Shown here: positions 15,519 through 22,071 of the stretch, piece after piece | How the letters are laid out: the number at the start of each line of letters is the position of its first letter | Numbering within the stretch: position 1 is the first letter of the stretch | Assembly: GCF_001279525.1 (NCBI RefSeq) | Contig: NZ_LGDY01000109.1 | Location: 1 to 64,000, forward strand | Direction: 5' to 3' | DNA length: 64,000 bases | Source: Nocardia sp. NRRL S-836 | Lineage (GTDB): Bacteria; Actinomycetota; Actinomycetes; Mycobacteriales; Pseudonocardiaceae | Made by a program: the position numbers and the translations under genes | Notes under the pieces: generated by a model | What the model was told of the DNA's origin: nothing | Databases searched by the model: none | The model's input: only the letters and a program-made list of their open reading frames with translations

Positions 15519-16920
15519 ACCGGTCCAGCGCGCGGATCTTGTTCGTGGCGTCGAGCGCGGCGACCTTGTACGCCTCGGACAGCGTCGGGTAGTTGAACAC
15601 CGTGTCGACGAGGTAGTCGACCGTGCCGCCGCAGCCCATCACGGCCTGGCCGATGTGCACCAGGTCCGTGGCACCGGTGCCGAACACGTGCACACCGAGG
15701 ACCTTGCGGTCCACAGTGGACACGAGCAGCTTCAGCATGCCGTACGCGTCACCGACGATCTGGCCGCGGGCGAGCTCGCGGTAGCGGGAGATGCCCACCT
15801 CGTAGGGCACCGCGGACGACGTGAGCTCCGCTTCCGTGGCGCCGCAGTAGGAGATCTCCGGGATCGTGTAGATGCCGATGGGCTGCAACGCCGTCAGCTC
15901 GTGCACCGGTTCGCCGAACGCGTGGTAGGCGGCCAGGCGGCCCTGGTCCATCGACGTCGCGGCGAGCGCGGGGAAGCCGATCACGTCGCCCACGGCGTAG
16001 ATGTGCTCGACCGGTGTGCGGTAGTGCTCGTCAACGCTGAGCCGGCCGCGGCGGTCGGCCTCCAGCCCGGCGGCGGCGAGGTCGAGCTGGTCGGTGCAGC
16101 CCTGCCGGCCGGCCGAGTACATGACGGCGGCGGCCGGGATGCGCTTGCCGGAGGCCAGCGTCGTGATCGTGCCGGAGTCGGACACCGAGACGTCGACGAC
16201 CTTCTCGTCGAACCGGAACGTGACGGCGAGGTCGCGCAGGTGGAACTTCAGCGACTCCACGATCTCCGGGTCGCAGAAGTCCAGCATCTTCTCCCGCTGC
16301 TCGACGACCGTGACGCGGGTGCCGAGCGCGGCGAACATCGACGCGTACTCGATGCCGATCACGCCCGCGCCGACCACGACCAGCGACGACGGGATCTCCT
16401 GCAACGCGAAGACCTCGTCGGAGTCGAGGATCCGCTCCTCGTCGAAGTCCACCACGGACGGACGGGCCGGCGTCGTGCCGGTCGCGATGACCACGAACTC
16501 GCCGCTGATCGTCGTGCGGTCCCCGCGGTGGGTGCCCTCCACGGCGACGGTGTGCGCGTCCACGAACCGGCCGAAGCCGTTGAGCAGGTCGATGCCGTTG
16601 CGGTGCAGCTGCGCGCGCACGACCTGGACCTCGCGGCCGATCACGTGCTGCGTGCGGGCCATCAGGTCGCTGATCGTGATGTCCTGCTTGACCCGGTAGC
16701 TCGCGCCGTAGAGCTCGCGCTGGCTCATGCCGGTCAGGTACATCACGGCTTCGCGCAGCGTCTTCGACGGGATCGTGCCGGTGTTCGCGCAGACGCCACC
16801 GACCATCTCCTGCTTGTCGATGATCGCCACGCGCTTGCCCAGTTTCGCACCCGCGATCGCCGCCTTCTGGCCGCCGGGGCCGGAGCCGATGACGATCAGG
16901 TCGTAGTCGTACGACGTCAT
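15505..16920 (-). CDS. sthA: Soluble pyridine nucleotide transhydrogenase (Si-specific NAD(P)+ transhydrogenase)
   Basis: FAD flavoprotein of the disulfide-reductase superfamily, 471 residues. FAD motif [19 protein letters not shown] at the N-terminus. The active-site region reads [19 protein letters not shown] with a single cysteine in place of the CxxxxC of true disulfide reductases, which is the SthA hallmark. NAD(P) motif [20 protein letters not shown] near 180; second FAD contact [13 protein letters not shown] near 310. Likely role: balancing NADPH and NADH. Single gene, convergent with the response regulator. Confidence 0.93.
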   Translation of the reverse strand: MTSYDYDLIVIGSGPGGQKAAIAGAKLGKRVAIIDKQEMVGGVCANTGTIPSKTLREAVMYLTGMSQRELYGASYRVKQDITISDLMARTQHVIGREVQVVRAQLHRNGIDLLNGFGRFVDAHTVAVEGTHRGDRTTISGEFVVIATGTTPARPSVVDFDEERILDSDEVFALQEIPSSLVVVGAGVIGIEYASMFAALGTRVTVVEQREKMLDFCDPEIVESLKFHLRDLAVTFRFDEKVVDVSVSDSGTITTLASGKRIPAAAVMYSAGRQGCTDQLDLAAAGLEADRRGRLSVDEHYRTPVEHIYAVGDVIGFPALAATSMDQGRLAAYHAFGEPVHELTALQPIGIYTIPEISYCGATEAELTSSAVPYEVGISRYRELARGQIVGDAYGMLKLLVSTVDRKVLGVHVFGTGATDLVHIGQAVMGCGGTVDYLVDTVFNYPTLSEAYKVAALDATNKIRALDRFTVR

Positions 16921-16998
16921 GGTCGGCAGCCTACTCAGCGCGCACCGGTTCCACCCCTGAACGAAAGATGAACCCGCTGGACGGGGGGCCGGTGGCGG

Positions 16999-18015
16999 TC
17001 AGCCGGTGAGCAGCGCCAGACCGCACGCCGCGGCCCTCGCCGGCAGCTTCAGGATCAGGTCCAGCAACCGCGCCGCCGCGCGGTACTCGGCCACCCGGTC
17101 GGCGAAGGGCCGGGTCACGATGTCGCGCACGGCTCCGGGACTCAGGCGTTCGTAGGCGGGAACGGTGTCGTTGGCGAGGAAGTCCCAGCGGGCCAGGCGG
17201 TCCGCGTAGTTGAACGCGGGCAGCGGGCCGCACAGCAGCGGCCGGTACTGCGCCGGGGTCTTCGCGCCCGGCACGGGCATCGGTCCCGCCACCGTCATCG
17301 CGTAGGTGACGATCTCGCCGGGCGGCAGCAGCCGGGCGCGCATCCGGTCGAACTGGTCGGGGATCACCAGGTTCTGCTCGCGGTTGGAGAACGCCAGCAC
17401 CGCCCGTGCCGGGTCGGCCCAGGCCGCGGTCGTCGCCGCGTCGATGATCCCGGCGTCGCGCATCTCCTCGACGGCCGCGACGCCACCGCCGAGGTAGGCG
17501 GCGTGCATCGCGCCGAGGTCCATGAAGATGTGCTTCTGCATCGACATCAGCATCGTGGAGAAGTACCGGAACTCCGGCAGCGTGCCGAGGTCGAGCATGC
17601 CGGCGGCGAACGCGGGCGCGCCGATGTTCGCGAACCCCATCCACCGCAACGTGTCCGGGTGGGCGAGGTAGAGCCGCGCGTAGAAGTCGTAGACGGCGAA
17701 GATGATCGGCCGGTTGTGCTCGGCGGTGCGCTGCGGGTCCCAGTCGGCGAGCCGCACGCCCGCGTCGTCGGCGGCGCGGACGATCCAGTACTGCCACAGC
17801 AGCGCCTGGTAGCGGGTCGGGTGCAGGCCCCGCGAGCGGGCCGAGTCGAGCGCGCGTTCCAGCTCGACCCGGTCGGTCGGCAGGTCGGGGTGCACGCCAC
17901 CGCGCTGCTCACCGTTCCCGTTGAGCAGTGGCAGATCCAGGAAACCGGCCGGTTCCGCCTTCGTGGCGCTCATGCTGCCGAGCACGAGCGCCACCACCAC
18001 CATCAGCACGCGCAT
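16999..18015 (-). CDS. Secreted protein of unknown function
   Basis: 338 residues from the ATG at 18015, which gives a clean signal peptide (MRVLMVVVALVLGSMSATKA, cut probably after A); an ATG at 18039 would add eight residues. The mature part is rich in Trp, Tyr and Met and looks helical (LLWQYWIVRAADDAG, AVYDFYARLYLAHP, MLMSMQKHIFMDLGAMHAAY). One conserved-looking EHNRP segment is followed by IGAPAFAAGMLDLG. Two cysteines occur late in the chain. I recognise no family. It is flanked by sthA downstream and a 186-bp gap of lower GC to the alkD-like gene, where promoters for both probably lie. Confidence 0.65.
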   Translation of the reverse strand: MRVLMVVVALVLGSMSATKAEPAGFLDLPLLNGNGEQRGGVHPDLPTDRVELERALDSARSRGLHPTRYQALLWQYWIVRAADDAGVRLADWDPQRTAEHNRPIIFAVYDFYARLYLAHPDTLRWMGFANIGAPAFAAGMLDLGTLPEFRYFSTMLMSMQKHIFMDLGAMHAAYLGGGVAAVEEMRDAGIIDAATTAAWADPARAVLAFSNREQNLVIPDQFDRMRARLLPPGEIVTYAMTVAGPMPVPGAKTPAQYRPLLCGPLPAFNYADRLARWDFLANDTVPAYERLSPGAVRDIVTRPFADRVAEYRAAARLLDLILKLPARAAACGLALLTG

Positions 18016-18201
18016 GAAAGCGAACTGTAGTAGCCGCACATGTGTTCGTTGTCCGTTGTGAGACCGTGGCGAAGATGTTTTGCGTTTTCGTTAGCTTGGG
18101 ACCGCTATTCGGTTCGTGGAATTCGACTTGAGTAAGCCGATTGACCGTCACCCTTTCGGGCAATTGGATTAACGGCGTGTGTTCGGGCACCCGGCTGTAC
18201 G

Positions 18202-18879
18202 GTGCCGGACGTGAGTGGCAAAGACGCGGTGGTCGACGCCGTCCGCAGCGGGCTGGCCGAGCTGGCCGACCCGGTCAAGGCACCCGAGATGCAGGCGTAC
18301 ATGAAGTCCGACATGCCGTTCCTGGGCGTGCGGAAGCCGCAGCGCGCGGCCTTGCTGAAGACGCTGCCGCGAATCGACGACCGCGATGAATGGCTCGACG
18401 CGGTGCAGACGTTGTGGCGTGACGCGGTTTTTCGCGAGGAACGGTACGTGGCGCTGTCGTTGAGCGGGGACAAACGATTTCAGTCCGTCGAGCTCATGCC
18501 GTGGTTCGACGAGATGGTCGTGACCGGTGCGTGGTGGGACTACGTCGACGAGATCGCGTCGAAACGGGTGGGCCCGTTGCTGCGGACGGCACCCGAGGTG
18601 GTGCGGCCGATGATGCTGAGGTGGTCGGCCGACCCGGACCGGTGGCGGCGGCGGACGTCGGTCCTCTGCCAGCTGGGGTTCCGCGCGGCCACCGACGAGG
18701 AGCTGCTGACCGCGTGCGTCGACGCCAACGCGGACGACCCGGACTTCTTCCTGCGCAAGGGGATCGGGTGGGCGTTGCGCGACTACGCGAAGACCGATCC
18801 GGGATGGGTGCGGGCGTTCGTCGCGGCACGGCCGGGGCTGTCGCCGTTGTCACGGCGCGAGGCGCTCAAACACCTCTAG
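18202..18879 (+). CDS. AlkD-like DNA alkylation repair protein
   Basis: 225 residues composed of HEAT-like helical repeats. DNA glycosylase family acting on cationic alkylated bases. Family pattern is visible: KSDMPFLGVRKPQRAAL near 34, WDYVDEIASKRVGPLL near 113, RRRTSVLCQLGF near 150, and the terminal FFLRKGIGWALRDYAKTDP near 185. GTG 18202 is used; GTG 18211 is also possible. The GNAT gene follows after 10 bp. Confidence 0.9.
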   Translation: MPDVSGKDAVVDAVRSGLAELADPVKAPEMQAYMKSDMPFLGVRKPQRAALLKTLPRIDDRDEWLDAVQTLWRDAVFREERYVALSLSGDKRFQSVELMPWFDEMVVTGAWWDYVDEIASKRVGPLLRTAPEVVRPMMLRWSADPDRWRRRTSVLCQLGFRAATDEELLTACVDANADDPDFFLRKGIGWALRDYAKTDPGWVRAFVAARPGLSPLSRREALKHL

Positions 18880-18889
18880 GGTCGATCGC

Positions 18890-19453
18890 ATGAGGGGGAC
18901 GCACGTACGGCTGGAGCCGCTGTCGCTGTCGCACGCCGAGGGCCTGTTCGAGGTCACCCGCGACCCGGACCTCTGGACGTGGCTGCTGAGCAGCCGGCCG
19001 CGCGACGTCGAGGAGATGCGCCGGTGGGTCGCCGCGGCCATCGGGTCGAGGGAGGCCTACGCGCAGATCGAGGTCGCCTCGGGCCGTGTGGTGGGCACGA
19101 CCTCGTTCTACGAGGTGGTGCCGGAACACCGCAGGCTGGTGATCGGCTACACGATCGTCGGCAGCGAGTGGCACGGCACCGCGATCAACCCCGAGGCCAA
19201 GCTGCTGCTGCTCACCGAGGCCTTCGAGAACCGCGGCGCGGTGCGGGTGGGCTGGTACACCGACGCGGCGAACGTGCGGTCGCAGCGCGCCATCGAGAAG
19301 CTCGGCGCGGTGCGGGACGGCGTGCTGCGGGCGAACACCACCCGGCCGGACGGCTCCCAGCGTGACACGGTCGTCTACTCGATGCTCGCCGGCGAGTGGC
19401 CGGCGGCACGCGAACGGCTCGCTAGCCGTGCTTCGCGCGCCCCGAGTAGGTGA
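18890..19453 (+). CDS. GNAT-family N-acetyltransferase (RimJ/RimL type)
   Basis: 187 residues. Starts MRGTHVRLEPLSLSHAEGLF as in RimJ/RimL-like enzymes. The acetyl-CoA region is less glycine-rich than usual: VIGYTIVGSEWHGTAINPEA, then TEAFENRGAVRVGWYTDAAN and SQRAIEKLGAVRDGVLR. Substrate unknown. Probably cotranscribed with the alkD-like gene. Its last 32 bp overlap the convergent secreted-protein gene. Confidence 0.85.
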   Translation: MRGTHVRLEPLSLSHAEGLFEVTRDPDLWTWLLSSRPRDVEEMRRWVAAAIGSREAYAQIEVASGRVVGTTSFYEVVPEHRRLVIGYTIVGSEWHGTAINPEAKLLLLTEAFENRGAVRVGWYTDAANVRSQRAIEKLGAVRDGVLRANTTRPDGSQRDTVVYSMLAGEWPAARERLASRASRAPSR

Positions 19454-19919
19454 GCGGGAAGACCAGCTCGCTGCACGCGGCCGGCACGTCCACGGCGACC
19501 TGGACCTTCATGGTCACCTCGACCGCTCCCCCGGCCGGGATCTCCACGACGTCGGTCAGCGGCACGACGCTCAGCACACCGGCCGGGCAGCCCGCGACGC
19601 GCTGCTGCGTGGCGTCGAGCGGCTGCCCCGGCACGGCGGACAGGCTCTCGACGATGATGTCGACGGCGTTGGGGTTCGACAACCGCACCGTGCGCTTGCC
19701 CTCGGCACCCGGCGTGAGCTCCACCGGGGCACCGGAGATGTCGTTGATCTCGAACGGCTTGAGCTGCTGCATGCCGGACTCGCCGCTGCTCACCGAGTAC
19801 GCCATCGCGGGAACCTGCGGTTCGGGCCACGTCAGGTGCATGGCCGCCACCACGGCCGCACCGACCATGAGGATCGTCAGCGAGACGGCGATCTCCAGTC
19901 GAGGACCCAAACTACGCAT
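19422..19919 (-). CDS. Membrane-anchored beta-sandwich-like protein (unit 2 of the secreted-protein locus)
   Basis: 165 residues. An uncleaved-looking N-terminal hydrophobic segment (LEIAVSLTILMVGAAVVAAM, about 8-28) follows a short basic start, so the protein is probably anchored with its bulk outside. The outer part shares a pattern with the gene at 21012: FEINDISGAPVELTPG, TVRLSNPNAVDIIVESL, a central Cys (VAGCPAG) and the end CSELVFPLTYSGRAK. Two cysteines per domain could form a disulfide. Its leader is long and structured, with the ribosome site in a hairpin. Function unknown. Confidence 0.7.
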   Translation of the reverse strand: MRSLGPRLEIAVSLTILMVGAAVVAAMHLTWPEPQVPAMAYSVSSGESGMQQLKPFEINDISGAPVELTPGAEGKRTVRLSNPNAVDIIVESLSAVPGQPLDATQQRVAGCPAGVLSVVPLTDVVEIPAGGAVEVTMKVQVAVDVPAACSELVFPLTYSGRAKHG

Positions 19920-19923
19920 GGCG

Positions 19924-20063
19924 CAACTCTCCAGAGTTGTTGCTCCAGGCGGTGGGTTCGCCTCTAGCTCCCCACCGGACCGGCGACCAGACTCGCCCGG
20001 TGGTTCATCGCTTCGCCCCTCGGCCCAGCGGGCCGCGCCGCCAATCTTGGAGAACCTTCACGT
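19924..20063 (-). ncRNA. Structured 5' leader, candidate cis-regulatory RNA
   Basis: Read on the minus strand, the leader of the 19422 gene contains in order: hairpin CGGCCC-GCT-GGGCCG; a nested stem CCACCGG...CCGGTGG enclosing GCGA/TCGC; a stem GGTGGG...CCCACC with a 14-nt loop; and CAACTCT-GG-AGAGTTG (19939-19924), whose loop and 3' arm carry the GGAGAG ribosome site just before the ATG. The density of stable stems in 140 nt is unusual for a leader. I could not assign a known riboswitch class. Confidence 0.4.
20042..20060 (-). promoter_or_regulatory. Upstream element shared by both units of the secreted-protein locus (copy 2)
   Basis: Second copy of the 19-nt element (15/19 identical to copy 1), 122 nt before the start of the 19422 gene and just upstream of its structured leader. 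The different distance to the start codon suggests a promoter-linked rather than translation-linked element. Confidence 0.5.
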
Positions 20064-20203
20064 ACTGCGCAAGCGTCTGACGGGCGCCGATTTCCCTGTG
20101 TAATGCGGGACCTTCGGCACCTTGACAGCTACGCAGGGCTACCACCTGCTGGTTTGATTCCGAATCCCGATCGGCGACATTCAGCCGATCGAGCGAACTT
20201 CGG

Positions 20204-20563
20204 TCAGCAGACCTTCACGATCACCGCACTGGCCCACGTGGTCCCGGCCAGCGCCTGCACCCGCGCACGCTTCACACCCCCGCCGGACACGGCGTACGAC
20301 GTGCCGGTGACGCGCACAGGGGTGGTGAAGTTCGAGTTGCCGTTGCCGGCGTTGTCGCTCCACGAGACGTTGTAGCCGGTGGCGCCGATGACGGCCGTCC
20401 ACGAGATCGTGGTCGCCGTGCACGCCACACCGGTCACGTCGGCCAGCAGGCCGCCCTTGGCACCGGCCGGTCCGGCCGACGACGTCTGCCAGGCCGCCGA
20501 CGCGGGCTGTGCCACCGCCACGGCGAGGCACAGCACCGCGGCGGCGACCACCGGGCGCCTCAC
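20204..20563 (-). CDS. Secreted fibronectin-III-like small protein
   Basis: 119 residues with a signal peptide (RRPVVAAAVLCLAVAVAQPA, cleavage near SAA). The mature part resembles one FN3 domain: VTGVACTATTISWTAVIGAT, GYNVSWSDNAGNG, VTGTSYAVSGGG, RVQALAGTTWASA. It ends in Cys and has one more Cys near 48, so a disulfide closing the domain is possible. GTG start overlapping the upstream gene by 4 nt. Last gene of unit 1 in the locus. Confidence 0.7.
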   Translation of the reverse strand: MRRPVVAAAVLCLAVAVAQPASAAWQTSSAGPAGAKGGLLADVTGVACTATTISWTAVIGATGYNVSWSDNAGNGNSNFTTPVRVTGTSYAVSGGGVKRARVQALAGTTWASAVIVKVC

Positions 20564-21015
20564 GTCCCGCTCGCGATCGTGACCGTCACCGGCACGGCGA
20601 TCGCCACGTTCTGGCAGGTGTTCGGCGCGTCCAGCCCCATGGCCACGGTGAACGGGACGGCCACCGGGTCGCTCTGCGCGGCGAGCGCGGTGCCGGGGGC
20701 GAACGCGGTGAACGTGACGCCGCAGCTGCTCCCGTTCGGTGCGATCGACGTGACCCGCACCGGGTACGGGTTGGGGTTGGCGACGGTGACGACCGCCGTG
20801 CCCGTGCCGCCGGGGAAGAGCAGGCCGGTGGTGACCGCGCCGCCGGTCACCACCGGAGCCAGTGCGGTGCCCGCCTTCGTGGTGGCGCTGCCGGTGCCGG
20901 AGCTCGTCCACGCCGCGTAGGCGACCCCCGGACCGAGCGCGGCCGTCGCGACCGCGAACACGATGACGCCTCGGCGGACGTACCGCCTGCGGACGAGCTC
21001 CCTGAAGCTGATCAT
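20560..21015 (-). CDS. Secreted beta-sandwich-like protein with AYAAW signal region
   Basis: 151 residues from ATG 21015 (4-nt overlap with the upstream gene). Basic N-terminus (ELVRRRYVRRG), hydrophobic core, then GVAYAAWTSSGTGSATTKAG, nearly the same junction as in the 21405 protein. The domain has VVTVANPNPYPVRVTSIAP, a Cys (SSCGV) and a second Cys near the end (NTCQNVAIAVPVTV). The AYAAW-type junction recalls SipW-dependent TasA/camelysin-type precursors, but no SipW-like peptidase gene is visible nearby. Function unknown. Confidence 0.72.
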   Translation of the reverse strand: MISFRELVRRRYVRRGVIVFAVATAALGPGVAYAAWTSSGTGSATTKAGTALAPVVTGGAVTTGLLFPGGTGTAVVTVANPNPYPVRVTSIAPNGSSCGVTFTAFAPGTALAAQSDPVAVPFTVAMGLDAPNTCQNVAIAVPVTVTIASGT

Positions 21016-21401
21016 GGCTTGGTCGCCGTTCCCGAGTAGGTGAGGGGGAAGGTGAGGTTCTTGCAGGCGTCCGGGGCCGAGGCGGCCATCCGGACGGTGA
21101 GCGGCACGTCGGCGGAACCGTTCTTGGCGACGAGCACCGGTGTCGCCGGCGCGGTCACGGTCACCGCGGTCGCCGGGCACCGCGAGGAGGGCCGGCCGAC
21201 CGCCGCGTCGAGGCGGGTGACCAGGATGTCCACGTTGGTGGGGTTGGTGACCCGGACCTTCCGGGTCACCGTCCCACCGGGCACCAACCCCGTCGCCGCG
21301 CCGACGTCCGCGATCGTGAACGCCTTGCCGGGGCTCTCGGCCGCACTGGGCAGTGGCGCGAGCACCAGCAGTGCGGCGAGCACGGCCAGGGAGCGGCGCA
21401 T
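21012..21401 (-). CDS. Secreted beta-sandwich-like protein
   Basis: 129 residues: signal peptide (MRRSLAVLAALLVLAPLPSA, AES) then a single domain FTIADVGAATG, KVRVTNPTNVDILVTRLDAA, SRCPATAVTV, and the end DACKNLTFPLTYSGTATKP. The NP...V and FPLTYSG elements match the protein at 19422. The ATG is 3 nt after the upstream stop and the stop overlaps the next start by ATGA, so all four genes of unit 1 are cotranslated. Confidence 0.72.
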   Translation of the reverse strand: MRRSLAVLAALLVLAPLPSAAESPGKAFTIADVGAATGLVPGGTVTRKVRVTNPTNVDILVTRLDAAVGRPSSRCPATAVTVTAPATPVLVAKNGSADVPLTVRMAASAPDACKNLTFPLTYSGTATKP

Positions 21402-21404
21402 CGC

Positions 21405-21845
21405 TCACGCAGCCGATTCGAGCGTGGCGGTGAGCGGCAGGGTGAAGGTCTGGGCCTTGCACTCGTTCGTCGCGGTGGTGCTCATGGTCGCCTGCAACGT
21501 GTAGGTGCCGGACTGGCCGGTGGTGATCGTGCCGGTCGGGTTGGTCACGGCCGGGCTGGTGACGGTGCCGGCGGCGCACCCGCCGACGAGGTCCGACGCC
21601 CCCGCGGAGATCCCGGTGACTCTGACCGGGTAGGCGTTCGGGTTGTTGATCGTCACCTGGAAGCTCACGGTGCGGCCGGGGTACAGGCCGCCGGAGCCGT
21701 CGACCGGGGTGATCGTCGAGGCGATCTCCTGGGTCGAGGCGACCTTGCCGGAGCCGGTGCCGGTGCTGGACCAGGCCGCGTAGGCGACGCCGCCACCGAC
21801 GGCGACGACGGCGACTGCTGCGATGACGGCGGTGCGCTTGTGCAT
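21405..21845 (-). CDS. Secreted beta-sandwich-like protein, first gene of unit 1
   Basis: 146 residues from ATG 21845 (MHKRTAVIAAVAVVAVGGG), chosen for the GGGGAGAA ribosome site upstream. The signal region ends AYAAWSSTGTGSGKVAS. The domain has YPGRTVSFQVTINNPNAYPV, GGCAAGTV and the ending NECKAQTFTLPLTATLES, i.e. the two-Cys pattern shared with its neighbours. The shared upstream element lies 44 nt before the start. Confidence 0.72.
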   Translation of the reverse strand: MHKRTAVIAAVAVVAVGGGVAYAAWSSTGTGSGKVASTQEIASTITPVDGSGGLYPGRTVSFQVTINNPNAYPVRVTGISAGASDLVGGCAAGTVTSPAVTNPTGTITTGQSGTYTLQATMSTTATNECKAQTFTLPLTATLESAA

Positions 21846-21888
21846 GGAGGTTCTCCCCTGTGGAGGTGCTGCCCGGTGGGTACGGCAG

Positions 21889-21907
21889 CAAGTTTGAAGA
21901 ACCCTCA
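21889..21907 (-). promoter_or_regulatory. Upstream element shared by both units of the secreted-protein locus (copy 1)
   Basis: Plus-strand CAAGTTTGAAGAACCCTCA is identical at 15 of 19 positions to CAATCTTGGAGAACCTTCA upstream of the 19422 gene, and weaker similarity continues for about 15 nt beyond the TCA. Probably part of a common promoter or operator; no ordinary -35/-10 pair is obvious in either copy. Confidence 0.5.
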
Positions 21908-22020
21908 ACCACTACACAGCGTGCACAAGACTCGTGAACAGGTGCCTGGTCGGCACTGTTGTCAACCCGCATCCGGCGGCTATTCGCGTACGCGGACTGG
22001 AGGTATCCGGTCCCGTGACG

Positions 22021-22060
22021 CCGTGAGGCCCGGGATTCCGCGGAATCCCGGGCCTCACGG
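22021..22060 (-). terminator. Perfect 40-bp palindrome, probable pheST terminator
   Basis: CCGTGAGGCCCGGGATTCCG is followed at once by its exact reverse complement, 11 bp past the pheT stop. There is no U-run, as is common for I-shaped actinobacterial terminators. Being symmetrical, it could also stop antisense transcription. Confidence 0.75.
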
Positions 22061-22071
22061 TGTGTGACTGA

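Noticed and set aside
19924..20063. Known c-di-AMP (ydaO) or c-di-GMP riboswitch in the structured leader
   Set aside because: Some GGGCGAA and GCTAGAGGCGAACCC stretches recall ydaO, but I could not place the conserved core in order, so no class is claimed.
20204..21972. 470-codon frame (20560-21972) as one large protein
   Set aside because: It joins the real 151-residue protein to the out-of-frame shadow of two upstream genes; three separate starts with ribosome sites or 4-nt overlaps explain the region better.
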